A DNA stretch of 64,000 nt from Halopseudomonas xinjiangensis (GCA_011050525.1 DRFO01000020.1:1-64000), one strand, 5' to 3'. Counted from the first letter of the stretch, positions 17,881 through 27,645 are shown. Numbers and translations are program-made. The notes: a model not told the origin generated them from the letters alone.

Positions 17881-18183
17881 TCAGTTCTGGTGACGGGTCA
17901 GAGCCTGATCGAGGCGGGATACCAGGTCGCTTATCTGGCGTTGCTGATCGTTGAGCGCAACATCCTGCTTGTGGCTTCCGGTCAGCATTTCATGACTGAT
18001 ATTCAGCGCCGCCATCACGGCAATGCGGTCCACGCCGATGACTTTGCCGCTGTTGCGGATATCGCGCATCTTGTTGTCAAGATGGCGTGCGGCCTGCTCC
18101 AGATTGTTTCGTTCTTCAGGCGGGCAACTGATGCGATATTCCTTGTCGAGAATATGCAGAATGACTGTTAAAGGTTGGCTCAT
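17881..18183 (-). CDS. zapA: Cell division protein ZapA
   Basis: 100-residue FtsZ-associated protein that crosslinks FtsZ filaments at mid-cell. The N-terminal beta part (LTVILHILDKEYRISCPPEE) and the long C-terminal coiled-coil helix (ALNISHEMLTG then QRQISDLVSRLDQAL) fit ZapA. Its start overlaps the stop of the upstream coiled-coil gene by four bases (ATGA), so the pair is translationally coupled. 6S RNA follows directly. Confidence 0.95.
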   Translation of the reverse strand: MSQPLTVILHILDKEYRISCPPEERNNLEQAARHLDNKMRDIRNSGKVIGVDRIAVMAALNISHEMLTGSHKQDVALNDQQRQISDLVSRLDQALTRHQN

Positions 18184-18398
18184 GAATCGTGCTCCAGGGA
18201 TTTGAGACGCAATATCATGGCTTCGACCTTCTGACGTGCCAGATCGTTCTTTTCAATTAATTGCATCCGCTCATCGCGCCAGTTTCGTTCCTGGGCAACC
18301 AAGTGCTTGTTCTGTTGTTGAAGCTGATCGCACAGGGCTATCAACTGGGCAACTTTATCGGTGAGGATGTTGATATCGGGTTCGTCCATTGGCGCCAT
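18180..18398 (-). CDS. ZapB-like coiled-coil protein (TIGR02449 type)
   Basis: With the ATG at 18398, preceded by GGGAAG with good spacing, the product is 72 residues. It is almost entirely one coiled coil with leucine heptads (INILTDKVAQLIALCDQLQQ, then NLARQKVEA-like and LRLKSLEHDS). An upstream in-frame ATG at 18449 would add 17 unlikely residues. Position and shape suggest it helps ZapA at the division ring, as ZapB does in enterics. The role is inferred from neighbours. Confidence 0.85.
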   Translation of the reverse strand: MAPMDEPDINILTDKVAQLIALCDQLQQQNKHLVAQERNWRDERMQLIEKNDLARQKVEAMILRLKSLEHDS

Positions 18399-18640
18399 TC
18401 TGTCTTCCCGGTTTTGGCCAACTATAGAGGCGCCCCGCTGGTGGGTCAAACCTCACGGCTGGGACGCGGAATTAGTTGGGCATCTGCCGCGCGGAGCGTC
18501 CAGCTCGGCCACTTTCGTGTCGATTGACTGGACCCTTAACCCCATGCGCAGTAGATTAACCCTAAGTCCGGCAGGTAGGTAGGATATATCGTCTACCAGC
18601 ACACATTCTTCCAGCTTTGTTCCCGTGAGGCCCATAGACT

Positions 18641-19210
18641 ATGGCATTAATGCCAGCCGTATTTGATTTCGACCGCTACGCAGAATTGTTCAATGATCAG
18701 GGCGCTGCGGGCGCTCCTTCCGAGATGCATGGCCATCTGGTGGGGCGATTGTCAGCCGGCACCCGGCTTGATCACACCACCTGGCTGAGCCTGGCGACCG
18801 AGTTGCTGGACGGCCGCAATGCGCTTTCCGAGGCCGGCAAGGTCATGCTGATTCAACTCTATGACGCCACCTTGGCGCAACTGGCCGGCAGTGGCTTCGA
18901 TATTACCCTGCTGGTGCCGGATGACAGCGCTACCATCGATAGGCGCACCCACGCCCTGGGCGAGTGGTGTGAGGGGTTTCTCGGTGGCTTTGGCCTGGTG
19001 GAGCGCGACGGCGAGCTGACCGAAGAAGCAGACAGCGTGCTGCGCGATTTCGCCGCAATTGCACAGGTACAGACCGATCTCGACGAATCCGAGGCTAACG
19101 AGGTTGATTTCATGGAAGTCACTGAGTACGTGCGTATGGCCGTGCTGATGGTTTTCAGCGAATGCCAGCCAGCTTCAGATCAGGATCAACCGCCCGCGTC
19201 ACTGCATTAA
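18641..19210 (+). CDS. ygfB: UPF0149/YgfB family protein
   Basis: 189 residues of the YecA/YgfB family. Motifs: SEMHGHLVGRLSAG near the N-terminus and GEWCEGFLGGFGLV in the middle, ending in an acidic helical tail (EVDFMEVTEYVRMAVLMVF). No metal-binding SEC-C tail, so YgfB rather than YecA. In P. aeruginosa YgfB represses a lysis/beta-lactam-response pathway by antagonising AlpA. First gene of the ygfB-pepP-ubiH-ubiI operon, nine bases before pepP, and divergent from the zap genes. Confidence 0.92.
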   Translation: MALMPAVFDFDRYAELFNDQGAAGAPSEMHGHLVGRLSAGTRLDHTTWLSLATELLDGRNALSEAGKVMLIQLYDATLAQLAGSGFDITLLVPDDSATIDRRTHALGEWCEGFLGGFGLVERDGELTEEADSVLRDFAAIAQVQTDLDESEANEVDFMEVTEYVRMAVLMVFSECQPASDQDQPPASLH

Positions 19211-19219
19211 GAGGTCTGC

Positions 19220-20560
19220 ATGCAAATCACCAAGCAGGAATATGCGCGCCGGCGCAAGGCGTTGATGGCTCAGATGGAGCCCAACAGTATTGCCATTTTG
19301 CCGGCTGCGCAGGTCTACATTCGCAATCGCGATGTTGAGCACAACTACCGTCAGGACAGTGATTTCCAGTACCTGACCGGTTTTCCGGAGCCCGAGGCTG
19401 TGGCCGTACTGATTCCGGGTCGCGAACATGGCGAGTACGTGTTGTTCTGCAGGGAAAAGGACAAGGAACGCGAGCTGTGGGATGGCTACCGCGCAGGACA
19501 GGAAGGTGCGATCAGTGAGTACGGGACCGACGATGCGTTTCCCATTAATGATGTGGACGACATCCTGCCAGGCCTGATCGAAGGTCGGGAAAGGGTTTAT
19601 TACGCGATGGGGGCCAACCAGGAGTTTGACCTGCGGTTGACCAACTGGATCAAGGCCATTCGCAGCAAGGCGCGCCTGGGCGCGCAGCCGCCAAACGAGT
19701 TTCTGGCGCTGGACCATCTGCTGCACGACATGCGCCTGTACAAGAGTGCCGCTGAACTGAAGGTCATGCAGGCCGCCGCAGAGATCTCGGCCCAGGCCCA
19801 TCGGCGGGCCATGCAAACCTGCCGGCCCGGCCAGTATGAGTATCAGCTCGAAGCCGAACTGCACTATACCTTTATGCGACATGGAAGCCGCTCGCCGGCT
19901 TATTCCTCGATCGTTGCAGCAGGGCGAAATGGCTGCATTCTGCATTACACGGAAAATACAGCGCAGATTCGCGACGGGGATCTGGTGCTGATCGATGCGG
20001 GCTGCGAGCTGGACTGTTACGCCAGTGATATCACCCGGACCTTTCCCGCCAACGGGCGATTCAGCCCGGAGCAACGGGCTATCTACGATATCGTGCTGGC
20101 TGCCCAGGAGGCCGCGTTCAAGGTCATAGCCCCCGGGCGCCACTGGAATGAGTCACACGAAGCCACCGTTCGCGTCATTACTCAGGGCCTGCTCGGTCTG
20201 GGACTGCTCAAGGGTGAGCTGGAGGAACTGATGGCTGGCGAGTCATACAAACGTTTTTACATGCATCGTGCCGGCCACTGGCTGGGCATGGATGTTCACG
20301 ATGTAGGCGATTATCGAGTGGGCGGCGAATGGCGCGTGCTGGAGCAGGGCATGGTGATGACCGTTGAACCCGGCATCTACATCTCGCCTGATGACGATAG
20401 CGTGGCGAAGAAGTGGCGAGGTATAGGCATCCGTATCGAGGATGACGTGGTGGTCACCCGCACTGGTTGCGACATTCTTTCTTCTGGTGTGCCCAAGGAT
20501 CCTGAGCTGATCGAGGCATTGATGGCCGAGGCAAGAGAATCCGCAGGAGCTGCTGCTTGA
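19220..20560 (+). CDS. pepP: Xaa-Pro aminopeptidase P
   Basis: Removes N-terminal residues preceding proline; cytosolic, Mn-dependent. 446 residues, with an N-terminal creatinase-like domain and a C-terminal pita-bread domain. The five metal ligands are all present: Asp259 (LIDAG), Asp270 (ASDITRTF), His353 (RAGHWLG), Glu383 (VEPGIY) and Glu407 (IRIEDDV). Start ATG at 19220 after AAGAGG. It overlaps ubiH by three bases (TTGA), which means coupled translation. Confidence 0.96.
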   Translation: MQITKQEYARRRKALMAQMEPNSIAILPAAQVYIRNRDVEHNYRQDSDFQYLTGFPEPEAVAVLIPGREHGEYVLFCREKDKERELWDGYRAGQEGAISEYGTDDAFPINDVDDILPGLIEGRERVYYAMGANQEFDLRLTNWIKAIRSKARLGAQPPNEFLALDHLLHDMRLYKSAAELKVMQAAAEISAQAHRRAMQTCRPGQYEYQLEAELHYTFMRHGSRSPAYSSIVAAGRNGCILHYTENTAQIRDGDLVLIDAGCELDCYASDITRTFPANGRFSPEQRAIYDIVLAAQEAAFKVIAPGRHWNESHEATVRVITQGLLGLGLLKGELEELMAGESYKRFYMHRAGHWLGMDVHDVGDYRVGGEWRVLEQGMVMTVEPGIYISPDDDSVAKKWRGIGIRIEDDVVVTRTGCDILSSGVPKDPELIEALMAEARESAGAAA

Positions 20561-21744
20561 GCGCGACGCTGAGCATTGTAGGTGGCGGCATGGTCGGTGC
20601 CAGTCTGGCGCTGGCCCTGCAGAACTGCGCACGCGAGGCCGGCTGGCGGATACGCTTGATCGAAGCGCGTCCCCCAGTTAAAGAGGGTTGGCAGCCCAGC
20701 TATGACGCCCGCTCAACCGCACTGTCCCACGGCAGTCGGCATCTTTATGAGCGGCTGGGTCTGTGGACGGAACTGTCGCGTCGGGCCGAGCCGATCAGGC
20801 AGATACACGTCTCTGATCGCGGCCACCCCGGCTCAACGCGTATCGACGCCAAGCGCGAAGGTGTTCCGGCTCTGGGATACGTGGTCGAAAACGCCTGGCT
20901 GGGCGATGTGCTGATCGGAGCCCTGGATCACGAGGTGGTGGAATGGATTGCTCCGGCACAGGTAATAAAGGCCGTTCCCAGGCCGGGCGGCTACCGTATC
21001 GAGCTCCAGTCAGCGCAGGGTGATCAAACACTTGACACTAACCTGCTGGTAATCGCCGATGGGGGGCGTTCCAGCCTGCTTGGTCAATTGGGCATTCATC
21101 GCAAGATATCTCCCTACCATCAGGTGGCGATCATCGCCAACGTGACCAGCGCAGCGGGCCATGATTTCGTGGCCTATGAACGCTTCACCGAGTCAGGGCC
21201 GCTGGCGTTGCTGCCGCTTTCCGGGCGGCGCAGCGCCCTGGTCTGGACGGTGCCTGAAAACCAGGCTGCTGAAATAATCGCGTTGCCTGATGCGGCTTTT
21301 CTGAAGCGGTTGCAAGCAGCCTTTGGTTTTCGTATGGGCGCCTTGCAGAAAGTTGGCGAACGCTTCAGTTATCCGCTGAACCTGATCGAAGCGCAGGAGC
21401 AGCTTCGCGCCAATCTGGTAGTGCTGGGCAATGCCGCGCACAGCCTGCATCCCATTGCGGGGCAGGGTTTCAACTTGTCGCTCCGCGATACGCTCGCCCT
21501 GGCCCATACCCTGATTGACGGCTTTGAGGAGGGCAGGCAGCTGGGCGACCTGACTGTGTTACAGAATTACCTTGAGCGTCAGCGCGCTGACCAGTTGCTT
21601 ACCGTGACGTTCAGTGATCGGCTTACCCGGCTATTCAGCAATCAGCAGCCGCTTCTGGCCCTGGGCCGCAACCTGGGATTGCTTGGGTTGGATATCGTGC
21701 CGTCCGCCAAGCGTTTGTTTGCACGTCAGGCCATGGGTCTCTGA
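20557..21744 (+). CDS. ubiH: 2-octaprenyl-6-methoxyphenol hydroxylase
   Basis: Flavin monooxygenase of ubiquinone synthesis, acting in the Ubi complex. 395 residues: FAD-binding VGGGMVGASLAL at the very N-terminus, DARSTALSHGSRHLYERLGLW, and the ubiH/COQ6 signature GNAAHSLHPIAGQGFNLSLRD near residues 288-308. The start is TTG at 20557, overlapping the pepP stop; this is the only start that leaves the FAD motif at the expected distance. Second FAD enzyme ubiI follows 29 bp later. Confidence 0.95.
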   Translation: MSATLSIVGGGMVGASLALALQNCAREAGWRIRLIEARPPVKEGWQPSYDARSTALSHGSRHLYERLGLWTELSRRAEPIRQIHVSDRGHPGSTRIDAKREGVPALGYVVENAWLGDVLIGALDHEVVEWIAPAQVIKAVPRPGGYRIELQSAQGDQTLDTNLLVIADGGRSSLLGQLGIHRKISPYHQVAIIANVTSAAGHDFVAYERFTESGPLALLPLSGRRSALVWTVPENQAAEIIALPDAAFLKRLQAAFGFRMGALQKVGERFSYPLNLIEAQEQLRANLVVLGNAAHSLHPIAGQGFNLSLRDTLALAHTLIDGFEEGRQLGDLTVLQNYLERQRADQLLTVTFSDRLTRLFSNQQPLLALGRNLGLLGLDIVPSAKRLFARQAMGL

Positions 21745-21773
21745 CCATCAGCAATATTTATCGGGAGACTTTC

Positions 21774-23015
21774 GTGGCGCAGCAATACGATCTGATCATA
21801 GTGGGAGCCGGTATGGTGGGCGCTACGTTGGCGCTAGCCCTGGCAGACACGGCGTTGAGAATCGCCGTGGTCGATGCGGCCATGCTCGATAGGGCAGCAC
21901 GCAACCCGGAGACCGCTTCAGGTTATGACCCCCGAGTCAGTGCCTTGAGTGCCGCTTCCGAGACCATCCTGGACAATCTCGGCGCTTGGCAACAGATACC
22001 CGAACAGTCGCGCTGCTCCTACCGCCATATGCACGTGTGGGATGCCGAAGGCACAGGGGAGATCAGTTTCGACGCCGCTGCGTTGAGTGAAAGCCGGCTG
22101 GGACATATCGTCGAAAACCATCATATCCAGCAGGCGTTGCTCGACAGTCTGAAGCAGACCTCGATAACGCTATTCAGTGGTCAGCGGGTCGAGGGGTTGG
22201 TGCGCGAGTCGGCCGAGTGGCGTCTGGTGCTGGAAAGCGGCAAGCGCCTTTATGCCCCTCTGATAGTGGCTGCCGATGGCGCGCAATCGCGTGTACGGGA
22301 ACTGGCCGGATTCGAGATGCGGGAATGGGATTATCTGCACCACGCTGTGGTGACAACCGTCCAGACCGAGAATATGCACCAGGACACTGCCTGGCAGCGG
22401 TTCCTGCCAAGCGGCCCGTTGGCGTTTCTGCCATTGCCTGACCGGAACGGGGCGCATTACTGCTCAATCGTCTGGTCGGTCCTGCCGGAAATCGCAAGTG
22501 AGTTGATGGCGCTGGATGAGCAAGCGTTTATCCAGCGCCTCGATGAGGCTTTCGAGGGGCGTCTGGGGGCGGTATTGGCAACAGACGCGCGCCATTGTTT
22601 TGCGCTACGGCAGCGCCACGCCAAGCATTATGCAATGCAGGGGCTGGTGGTGATCGGGGACGCGGCACACAGTATCCACCCGCTGGCCGGGCAGGGAGTG
22701 AATCTTGGATTGCTGGACGCCGCAGAGCTTGCCGATGTTTTGAAAGCGGCTTTGTTGCGCGGCGAAGACCTTGCCGGCCTGACCGTGCTGCAGCGCTATG
22801 AGCGCCGGCGTATCGGGGCAAATCTGGCGATGATGGCGGCCATGGAAGGCTTCGAGCGGCTCTTTCATGCCGACGCCCTGCCGCTTCGCTGGTTGCGCAA
22901 CGCAGGGATGCGCTTGCTGGATGATCAGGGATTTCTGAAGGCTGGGATCATGCGCAGGGCCATGGGCCCGACCGGCGATTTGCCTGCGCTGGCACGAGCC
23001 CGGTTCGAGGGCTGA
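21774..23015 (+). CDS. ubiI: Ubiquinone C5-hydroxylase, VisC/UbiI type
   Basis: 413-residue paralogue of UbiH, also an FAD monooxygenase of ubiquinone synthesis. GTG start at 21774 with GGGAGA five to six bases upstream. Motifs: VGAGMVGATLALALAD, DPRVSALSAASETIL, and GDAAHSIHPLAGQGVNLGLLD. Last gene of the ygfB-pepP-ubiH-ubiI operon. Assignment to UbiI rather than another Coq6 paralogue rests on position after ubiH, as in E. coli and P. aeruginosa. Confidence 0.92.
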   Translation: MAQQYDLIIVGAGMVGATLALALADTALRIAVVDAAMLDRAARNPETASGYDPRVSALSAASETILDNLGAWQQIPEQSRCSYRHMHVWDAEGTGEISFDAAALSESRLGHIVENHHIQQALLDSLKQTSITLFSGQRVEGLVRESAEWRLVLESGKRLYAPLIVAADGAQSRVRELAGFEMREWDYLHHAVVTTVQTENMHQDTAWQRFLPSGPLAFLPLPDRNGAHYCSIVWSVLPEIASELMALDEQAFIQRLDEAFEGRLGAVLATDARHCFALRQRHAKHYAMQGLVVIGDAAHSIHPLAGQGVNLGLLDAAELADVLKAALLRGEDLAGLTVLQRYERRRIGANLAMMAAMEGFERLFHADALPLRWLRNAGMRLLDDQGFLKAGIMRRAMGPTGDLPALARARFEG

Positions 23016-23041
23016 GCAGGGAGCGGGGATCGGTTGCTAAC

Positions 23042-23060
23042 GGTAATGTAAAACATTATC
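23042..23060. promoter_or_regulatory. Fur box upstream of fbpA
   Basis: GGTAATGTAAAACATTATC matches the 19-base Fur consensus GATAATGATAATCATTATC at 15 positions, 35 bases before the start of the iron-binding protein gene. It predicts repression by Fe-Fur in iron-rich conditions. Confidence 0.85.
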
Positions 23061-23094
23061 ATCTAGCCTCTGTTTCCTAACGAGAGGCGTTGCC

Positions 23095-24096
23095 ATGTCT
23101 GTCATACGTTCCATCGTCGCCGTCAGTCTGGCGTTGACCGCTTACAACAGTGTTGCCCAAGCCAAGGAGTTGGTCGTCTACTCTTCTCGCCAGGAGCACC
23201 TGATCCAGCCGGTTTTTGATATGTATACGGAAAAGACCGGTGTAAAGGTCAACTTCATCACTGACAAAGAAGCGCCTTTGATGGCCCGTCTGCGTGCGGA
23301 GGGGACCAATACGCCAGCCGATATCTTTATGACGGTCGACGCGGGGAACCTGTGGCAGGCTGAAGAACAGGATCTCTTCCGCGAAGTAAAATCAGACATC
23401 ATCGAAGGAAATATCCCTGCCCAGTACCGTGCCGAGAGTGGCAAGTGGACCGGCCTGTCCCTGCGTGCCCGGACCATCGTCTATTCCACTGAGCGCGTTG
23501 ATCCCGAAGAGTTGAGTACCTACGAAGCTCTGGCAGATGACAGCTGGAAAGGTCGCGTATGTCTGCGCACCTCCAAGAAAGTCTACAACCAGTCGCTTGT
23601 CGCCACCATGATCGAGTCCATAGGCGCGGAAGAGACCGGTGAAGTGATCAAGGGCTGGATGGCCAACCTGGCCGCGCCAGTATTTTCAGATGACACCGCG
23701 TTGTTGCAGTCTATCGATGCCGGCCAGTGCGACGTGGGCATCGTTAACACCTACTACTATGGCCGCCTGGCCAAAGACAATCCCGATCTGAAAGTGAAGC
23801 TTTTCTGGCCGAACCAGGACGGACGTGGCGTGCACGTGAATATTTCCGGAGCAGGCGTGACCAAACATGCCAAGAGTCCTGAAGAAGCGATCAAATTCCT
23901 CGAGTGGCTGACCACGCCCGAAGCGCAGCGTATCTTCGCTGATGTGAACCAGGAATTCCCGGCCAATGATTCGGTGAAGCCTTCCGAAGAAGTGCAGGCC
24001 TGGGGTGACTTCAAGCCTGACACAATCAACGTTGAGGTTGCTGGACGTCGCCAGCCTGAGGCCATCATGTTGATGGATCAAATGGGCTGGAACTGA
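23095..24096 (+). CDS. fbpA: Periplasmic ferric iron-binding protein of an ABC transporter
   Basis: 333 residues with a Sec signal peptide (cleavage near SVAQA-KEL), then the FbpA/HitA/FutA fold: [20 protein letters not shown] at the mature start, [18 protein letters not shown], and the NTYYYGRL tyrosine cluster that coordinates Fe3+ directly. Brings free ferric iron to the permease encoded next. A Fur box lies just upstream. A GC-rich hairpin after the gene probably lowers permease expression relative to the binding protein. Confidence 0.93.
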   Translation: MSVIRSIVAVSLALTAYNSVAQAKELVVYSSRQEHLIQPVFDMYTEKTGVKVNFITDKEAPLMARLRAEGTNTPADIFMTVDAGNLWQAEEQDLFREVKSDIIEGNIPAQYRAESGKWTGLSLRARTIVYSTERVDPEELSTYEALADDSWKGRVCLRTSKKVYNQSLVATMIESIGAEETGEVIKGWMANLAAPVFSDDTALLQSIDAGQCDVGIVNTYYYGRLAKDNPDLKVKLFWPNQDGRGVHVNISGAGVTKHAKSPEEAIKFLEWLTTPEAQRIFADVNQEFPANDSVKPSEEVQAWGDFKPDTINVEVAGRRQPEAIMLMDQMGWN

Positions 24097-24140
24097 AGTA
24101 ATCCAGACTATCGGCAAGCTCTGATGTTGCCGTTGTATTG

Positions 24141-24170
24141 CACGCCCGGCCCCCGCGCCGGGCGTGTTAG
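24141..24170 (+). terminator. Attenuating terminator between iron-binding protein and permease genes
   Basis: CACGCCCGGC (24141-24150) pairs perfectly with GCCGGGCGTG (24157-24166), followed by TTAGTTT. The weak T-run suggests partial read-through into the permease gene. Confidence 0.7.
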
Positions 24171-24197
24171 TTTGCAAAGATAAACGCCGGAGTGGCT

Positions 24198-25826
24198 GTG
24201 CCCCATCGTTCTGTCCCCAATATGCCTCGCTGGCGGCTGGTTACTTACCTGTCGGCAACACTCGTGCTGATGCCTTTGCTGGTGCTGGTGCTCAGTTGGC
24301 AGAGTGTGGATGCGAGTATCTGGGGTCATCTGTTGCAGACCCAGATGATGCAGCTCATCGGCAATACGGTGATGCTGGTGCTCGGAGTCGGCTTGGGGGT
24401 GATTATCCTCGGCGTCAGCCTGGCCTGGCTGACCAGCCTGTGCGAGTTTCCGGGTAAGCGGCTGTTTGATTGGGCATTGATGCTGCCCTTCGCGATTCCG
24501 GCCTATGTTCTGGCCTTCGTCATGATCGGTCTGATGGATTTTGCCGGTCCCCTGCAAAGCCTGTTGCGAAGCTGGTTTGGCGACGACTTTCGTCTGTTCT
24601 TTTCGATCCGCTCCACCGGCGGTGTCATCCTGGTGCTGACGCTCGTTTTCTATCCCTATGTCTACATGCTCGCGCGCAGTGCCTTTCTGGCGCAGGGCAG
24701 AGGCTTGATGGACGCCTCACGCATCCTCGGGCATACGCCCTGGCAAGGTTTTCGGCGGGTAGCCATGCCTATGGCGCGGCCAGCAATCGGGGCCGGGGCT
24801 GCGCTGGCAATAATGGAAACCCTGGCCGACTTTGGCGCCGTTTCGGTATTCAATTACGACACTTTTACCACCGCGATTTACAAGACCTGGTATGGATTCT
24901 ACAGCCTGCAAACTGCCACGCAGCTGGCCAGCCTGCTATTGCTGTTCGTTTTTCTGGCTCTGTTCGTGGAACGTCGTGCCCAAGGCAGTCGCCGATTTCC
25001 GGGCACCGACAGGCCACGTCATGGCGCGCTATATCGTCTCAAGGGCCCAAAGGCGTGGCTGGCCAGCGTCTATTGTCTGACCGTGCTGGCCGTTGCGTTT
25101 CTGATTCCCGTCGCGCAGCTGATCTACTGGCTGATGAATGGCGGTCTCGATGATCTGGATAGCCGGTACTGGGGCCTGATACGCAATACCCTGTTGCTGG
25201 GCGGCATCGCCGCCGGCATGACCGTTACTCTGGCAATCATGCTGGTGCTGGCCAGAAGGCTGCAGCCGATGCGCAAAGTACGCAGCGCGGTGGCCGTCGC
25301 CAACCTGGGCTATGCATTACCGGGTTCGGTACTGGCGGTAGGCATCATGTTTGCTTTCAGCTATCTGGATAATCAGTTGCTGATCCCGCTCCAGGGCTGG
25401 TTTGGTATGGAAAATCCCGTCCCGCTCCTGCTCGGCAGCCTTTTTGCGCTGCTGCTGGCCTATCTTATTCGTTTCATGGCGGTAGCCTATGGTCCGCTGG
25501 ATACGTCGCTGGCGCGCATCAGGCCTTCCCTGCCAGAGGCCGCCCATAGTCTGGGCCAGTCCGGGTGGTCGGTGTTCTGGCGCGTATATCTTCCCCTGTT
25601 GTTGCCGGGTGTTCTGAGTGCCGGATTGCTGGTATTCGTCGATGTCTTGAAGGAAATGCCGGCTACCTTGCTGATGCGGCCCTTTGGCTGGGACACACTG
25701 GCCGTGCGCATTTTCGGCCTGACCACAGAGGGCGACTGGTCCCGCGCCTCTTTGCCAGCGTTGACGCTGGTTGTTGTCGGCCTGTTGCCGGTGATCGTGC
25801 TGATTCGCCGTTCCGGTCGCCGCTAA
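24198..25826 (+). CDS. fbpB: Ferric iron ABC transporter permease (fused two-half type)
   Basis: About 542 residues with roughly 12 membrane segments, formed by two binding-protein-dependent permease halves. Each has the EAA-type loop that contacts the ATPase: ASRILGHTPWQGFRRVAMPM in the first half, and PEAAHSLGQSGWSVFWRVYL in the second. GTG at 24198 lies five bases after GGAG and is preferred; GTG at 24192 overlaps the Shine-Dalgarno. No ATPase gene (fbpC) is adjacent, so an unlinked or shared ATPase must energise the system. Confidence 0.93.
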   Translation: MPHRSVPNMPRWRLVTYLSATLVLMPLLVLVLSWQSVDASIWGHLLQTQMMQLIGNTVMLVLGVGLGVIILGVSLAWLTSLCEFPGKRLFDWALMLPFAIPAYVLAFVMIGLMDFAGPLQSLLRSWFGDDFRLFFSIRSTGGVILVLTLVFYPYVYMLARSAFLAQGRGLMDASRILGHTPWQGFRRVAMPMARPAIGAGAALAIMETLADFGAVSVFNYDTFTTAIYKTWYGFYSLQTATQLASLLLLFVFLALFVERRAQGSRRFPGTDRPRHGALYRLKGPKAWLASVYCLTVLAVAFLIPVAQLIYWLMNGGLDDLDSRYWGLIRNTLLLGGIAAGMTVTLAIMLVLARRLQPMRKVRSAVAVANLGYALPGSVLAVGIMFAFSYLDNQLLIPLQGWFGMENPVPLLLGSLFALLLAYLIRFMAVAYGPLDTSLARIRPSLPEAAHSLGQSGWSVFWRVYLPLLLPGVLSAGLLVFVDVLKEMPATLLMRPFGWDTLAVRIFGLTTEGDWSRASLPALTLVVVGLLPVIVLIRRSGRR

Positions 25827-25861
25827 TCAGCGACTCGGGGCAAAGGCTGCACGGCAGGGAA

Positions 25862-25875
25862 ATTGTAGCTACAAT
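25862..25875. promoter_or_regulatory. Perfect palindrome in the gcvT promoter region
   Basis: ATTGTAGCTACAAT is a 14-base perfect palindrome 34 bases before gcvT. Its right half contains TACAAT, which could serve as a -10 element, so a protein bound here would block or shape transcription of the gcv operon. I do not recognise the cognate regulator. Confidence 0.5.
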
Positions 25876-25909
25876 CCACCCTTTGATCAGCCTTCTGTAA
25901 GGAACATCA

Positions 25910-26995
25910 ATGGGATCGCGTACCCCCCTGTACGATCAACACGTCGCTGCCGGTGCCAAAATGGTCGATTTCGGTGGCTGGGATATGCCGTTGCACTATG
26001 GCTCCCAGATGGATGAGCATCATCAGGTCCGCCGCGAAGCGGGAATGTTCGATGTGTCTCACATGACCGTAGTCGATGTGGTGGGTACCGAAGCCAAGGC
26101 GTACCTGCAGTATCTGCTGGCCAACGACGTGGGACGCTTGTCCGTTGCCGGCAAGGCGCTTTACAGCGGCATGCTCAATGAGCAGGGCGGTGTCATTGAT
26201 GATCTGATCGTCTATCTGACTGCGGGCGGCTACCGGGTTGTGGTCAATGCCGCCACGCGGGAGAACGACCTGAGATGGATGGAAAAGCAGGCTGAGGAAT
26301 TTGCCGTCACGCTGACCGAGCGCGCCGATCTCGCCATGCTCGCGGTACAGGGTCCGCAAGCCCGCCATCTGACGGCCGGTGTGGTCAGCGATTCACGGGC
26401 GGCCATGATCAATGATCTCAAGCCTTTTCAGGGTCTTGCCGAGGGCGACTGGTTTATCGCTCGTACCGGCTATACCGGCGAGGACGGTCTGGAAATTATA
26501 TTGCCCGCCGAGCAGGCAGGCGCCTTCTGGGATGCTCTGCTACACGCCGGTTGCAAGCCATGTGGACTGGGTGCTCGCGATACGCTGCGCCTTGAAGCCG
26601 GCATGAATCTCTACGGCTCTGACATGGATGAAAGCGTTTCGCCCCTTGCTGCGAATATGGGCTGGACCATCGCCTGGGAACCGGCAGAAAGAGATTTCAT
26701 CGGCCGTAAGGTCCTCGAAGCCCAGCGCGAAGCGGGCGATCAGCCTAAGCTGGTCGGGTTGGTGCTGTCCGAGCGCGCCGTGCTGCGGGGCCACCAGAAA
26801 GTGGTGGTCGAGGGCGTAGGCGAGGGTGAGATCACCAGCGGCAGTTTTTCGCCAACGCTGGGCCTGTCCATCGCGCTCGCCCGCGTGCCGCGTGCCACTG
26901 GCGACAAGGCCAAGGTAGAGATCCGCGGCAAACTGCTTGACGTACGTGTCATCAAGCCGAGCTTCGTGCGTAACGGCAATAAAGTATTTGACTGA
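25910..26995 (+). CDS. gcvT: Aminomethyltransferase (glycine cleavage T protein)
   Basis: Transfers the methylene group from lipoyl-bound aminomethyl on GcvH to tetrahydrofolate, releasing ammonia. 361 residues. Motifs: [50 protein letters not shown] (folate site) and [18 protein letters not shown]. Start ATG at 25910 after AAGGA. First gene of gcvTHP; gcvH follows after 27 bp. Confidence 0.97.
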   Translation: MGSRTPLYDQHVAAGAKMVDFGGWDMPLHYGSQMDEHHQVRREAGMFDVSHMTVVDVVGTEAKAYLQYLLANDVGRLSVAGKALYSGMLNEQGGVIDDLIVYLTAGGYRVVVNAATRENDLRWMEKQAEEFAVTLTERADLAMLAVQGPQARHLTAGVVSDSRAAMINDLKPFQGLAEGDWFIARTGYTGEDGLEIILPAEQAGAFWDALLHAGCKPCGLGARDTLRLEAGMNLYGSDMDESVSPLAANMGWTIAWEPAERDFIGRKVLEAQREAGDQPKLVGLVLSERAVLRGHQKVVVEGVGEGEITSGSFSPTLGLSIALARVPRATGDKAKVEIRGKLLDVRVIKPSFVRNGNKVFD

Positions 26996-27022
26996 GTTCT
27001 ACCAACTTCGAGGACAGCCCCA

Positions 27023-27403
27023 ATGAGTAACATCCCTGCCGATCTGCGTTACGCTTCCAGCCACGAATGGTCCCGTCAGGAAGCGGACGGCACCATTACC
27101 GTCGGCATTACTGACCACGCCCAGGATCTGCTTGGCGACGTCGTGTTTGTTGAGCTGCCCGAGGTGGGTCGCTCTGTTTCTGCCGGTGAAGAGTGCGCCG
27201 TGGTTGAATCGGTCAAGGCCGCTTCCGATATCTATGCGCCCATCAGCGGCGAAGTGGTTGCCGTTAACGGCGCTCTTTCCGATGCCCCTGAACTGGTCAA
27301 TGGCGAACCCTACGAGGGCGCCTGGTTCTTCAAGATCAAGCCCTCCGACAGCAGCGAGCTGGACAAGCTGATGGATGCTGATGCCTACGGCGCTTCTATC
27401 TGA
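27023..27403 (+). CDS. gcvH: Glycine cleavage system H protein
   Basis: 126-residue lipoyl carrier that shuttles the aminomethyl group between GcvP, GcvT and the L protein. Lipoylated Lys65 lies in [14 protein letters not shown], the family signature. Start ATG at 27023 follows GAGGACAG. Separated from gcvP by a 391-bp gap containing palindromic elements, which is longer than in most Pseudomonas. Confidence 0.97.
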   Translation: MSNIPADLRYASSHEWSRQEADGTITVGITDHAQDLLGDVVFVELPEVGRSVSAGEECAVVESVKAASDIYAPISGEVVAVNGALSDAPELVNGEPYEGAWFFKIKPSDSSELDKLMDADAYGASI

Positions 27404-27480
27404 CATTTTATGTTCGCGCTTTTGCGTTGCGATAGTTCGTGCAGGAAAACACTGACCGGGTCGAGGCTGTGCGTGCGCGA

Positions 27481-27576
27481 TTGAGGGTCGCCTCTTCCGG
27501 ACACGCTCAAGCGCATCCATGTGGCTCGGCGGCGCTCGTCCCTGGGCGCCGACGGTCCAGAAGAGGCGACCCTCAA
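27481..27576. repeat. Long inverted repeat in the gcvH-gcvP gap
   Basis: Arms of 22 bases, 27481-27502 and 27555-27576, are inverted copies with one mismatch, around a 52-base GC-rich loop. The core arm is GAGGGTCGCCTCTTC. There is no T-run, so it is not a classical terminator. It could fold into a strong RNA hairpin after gcvH, or be a mobile palindromic element. Confidence 0.75.
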
Positions 27577-27645
27577 CCCCGCCCATAACTCAGAGGTACC
27601 GATCTGTGTTTTTAGCGGTGTCGACGCGGCGGCGGGGAGTCTTGC

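Noticed and set aside
25827-25909. Glycine riboswitch before gcvT
   Set aside because: The leader is too short and lacks the conserved paired-aptamer motifs.
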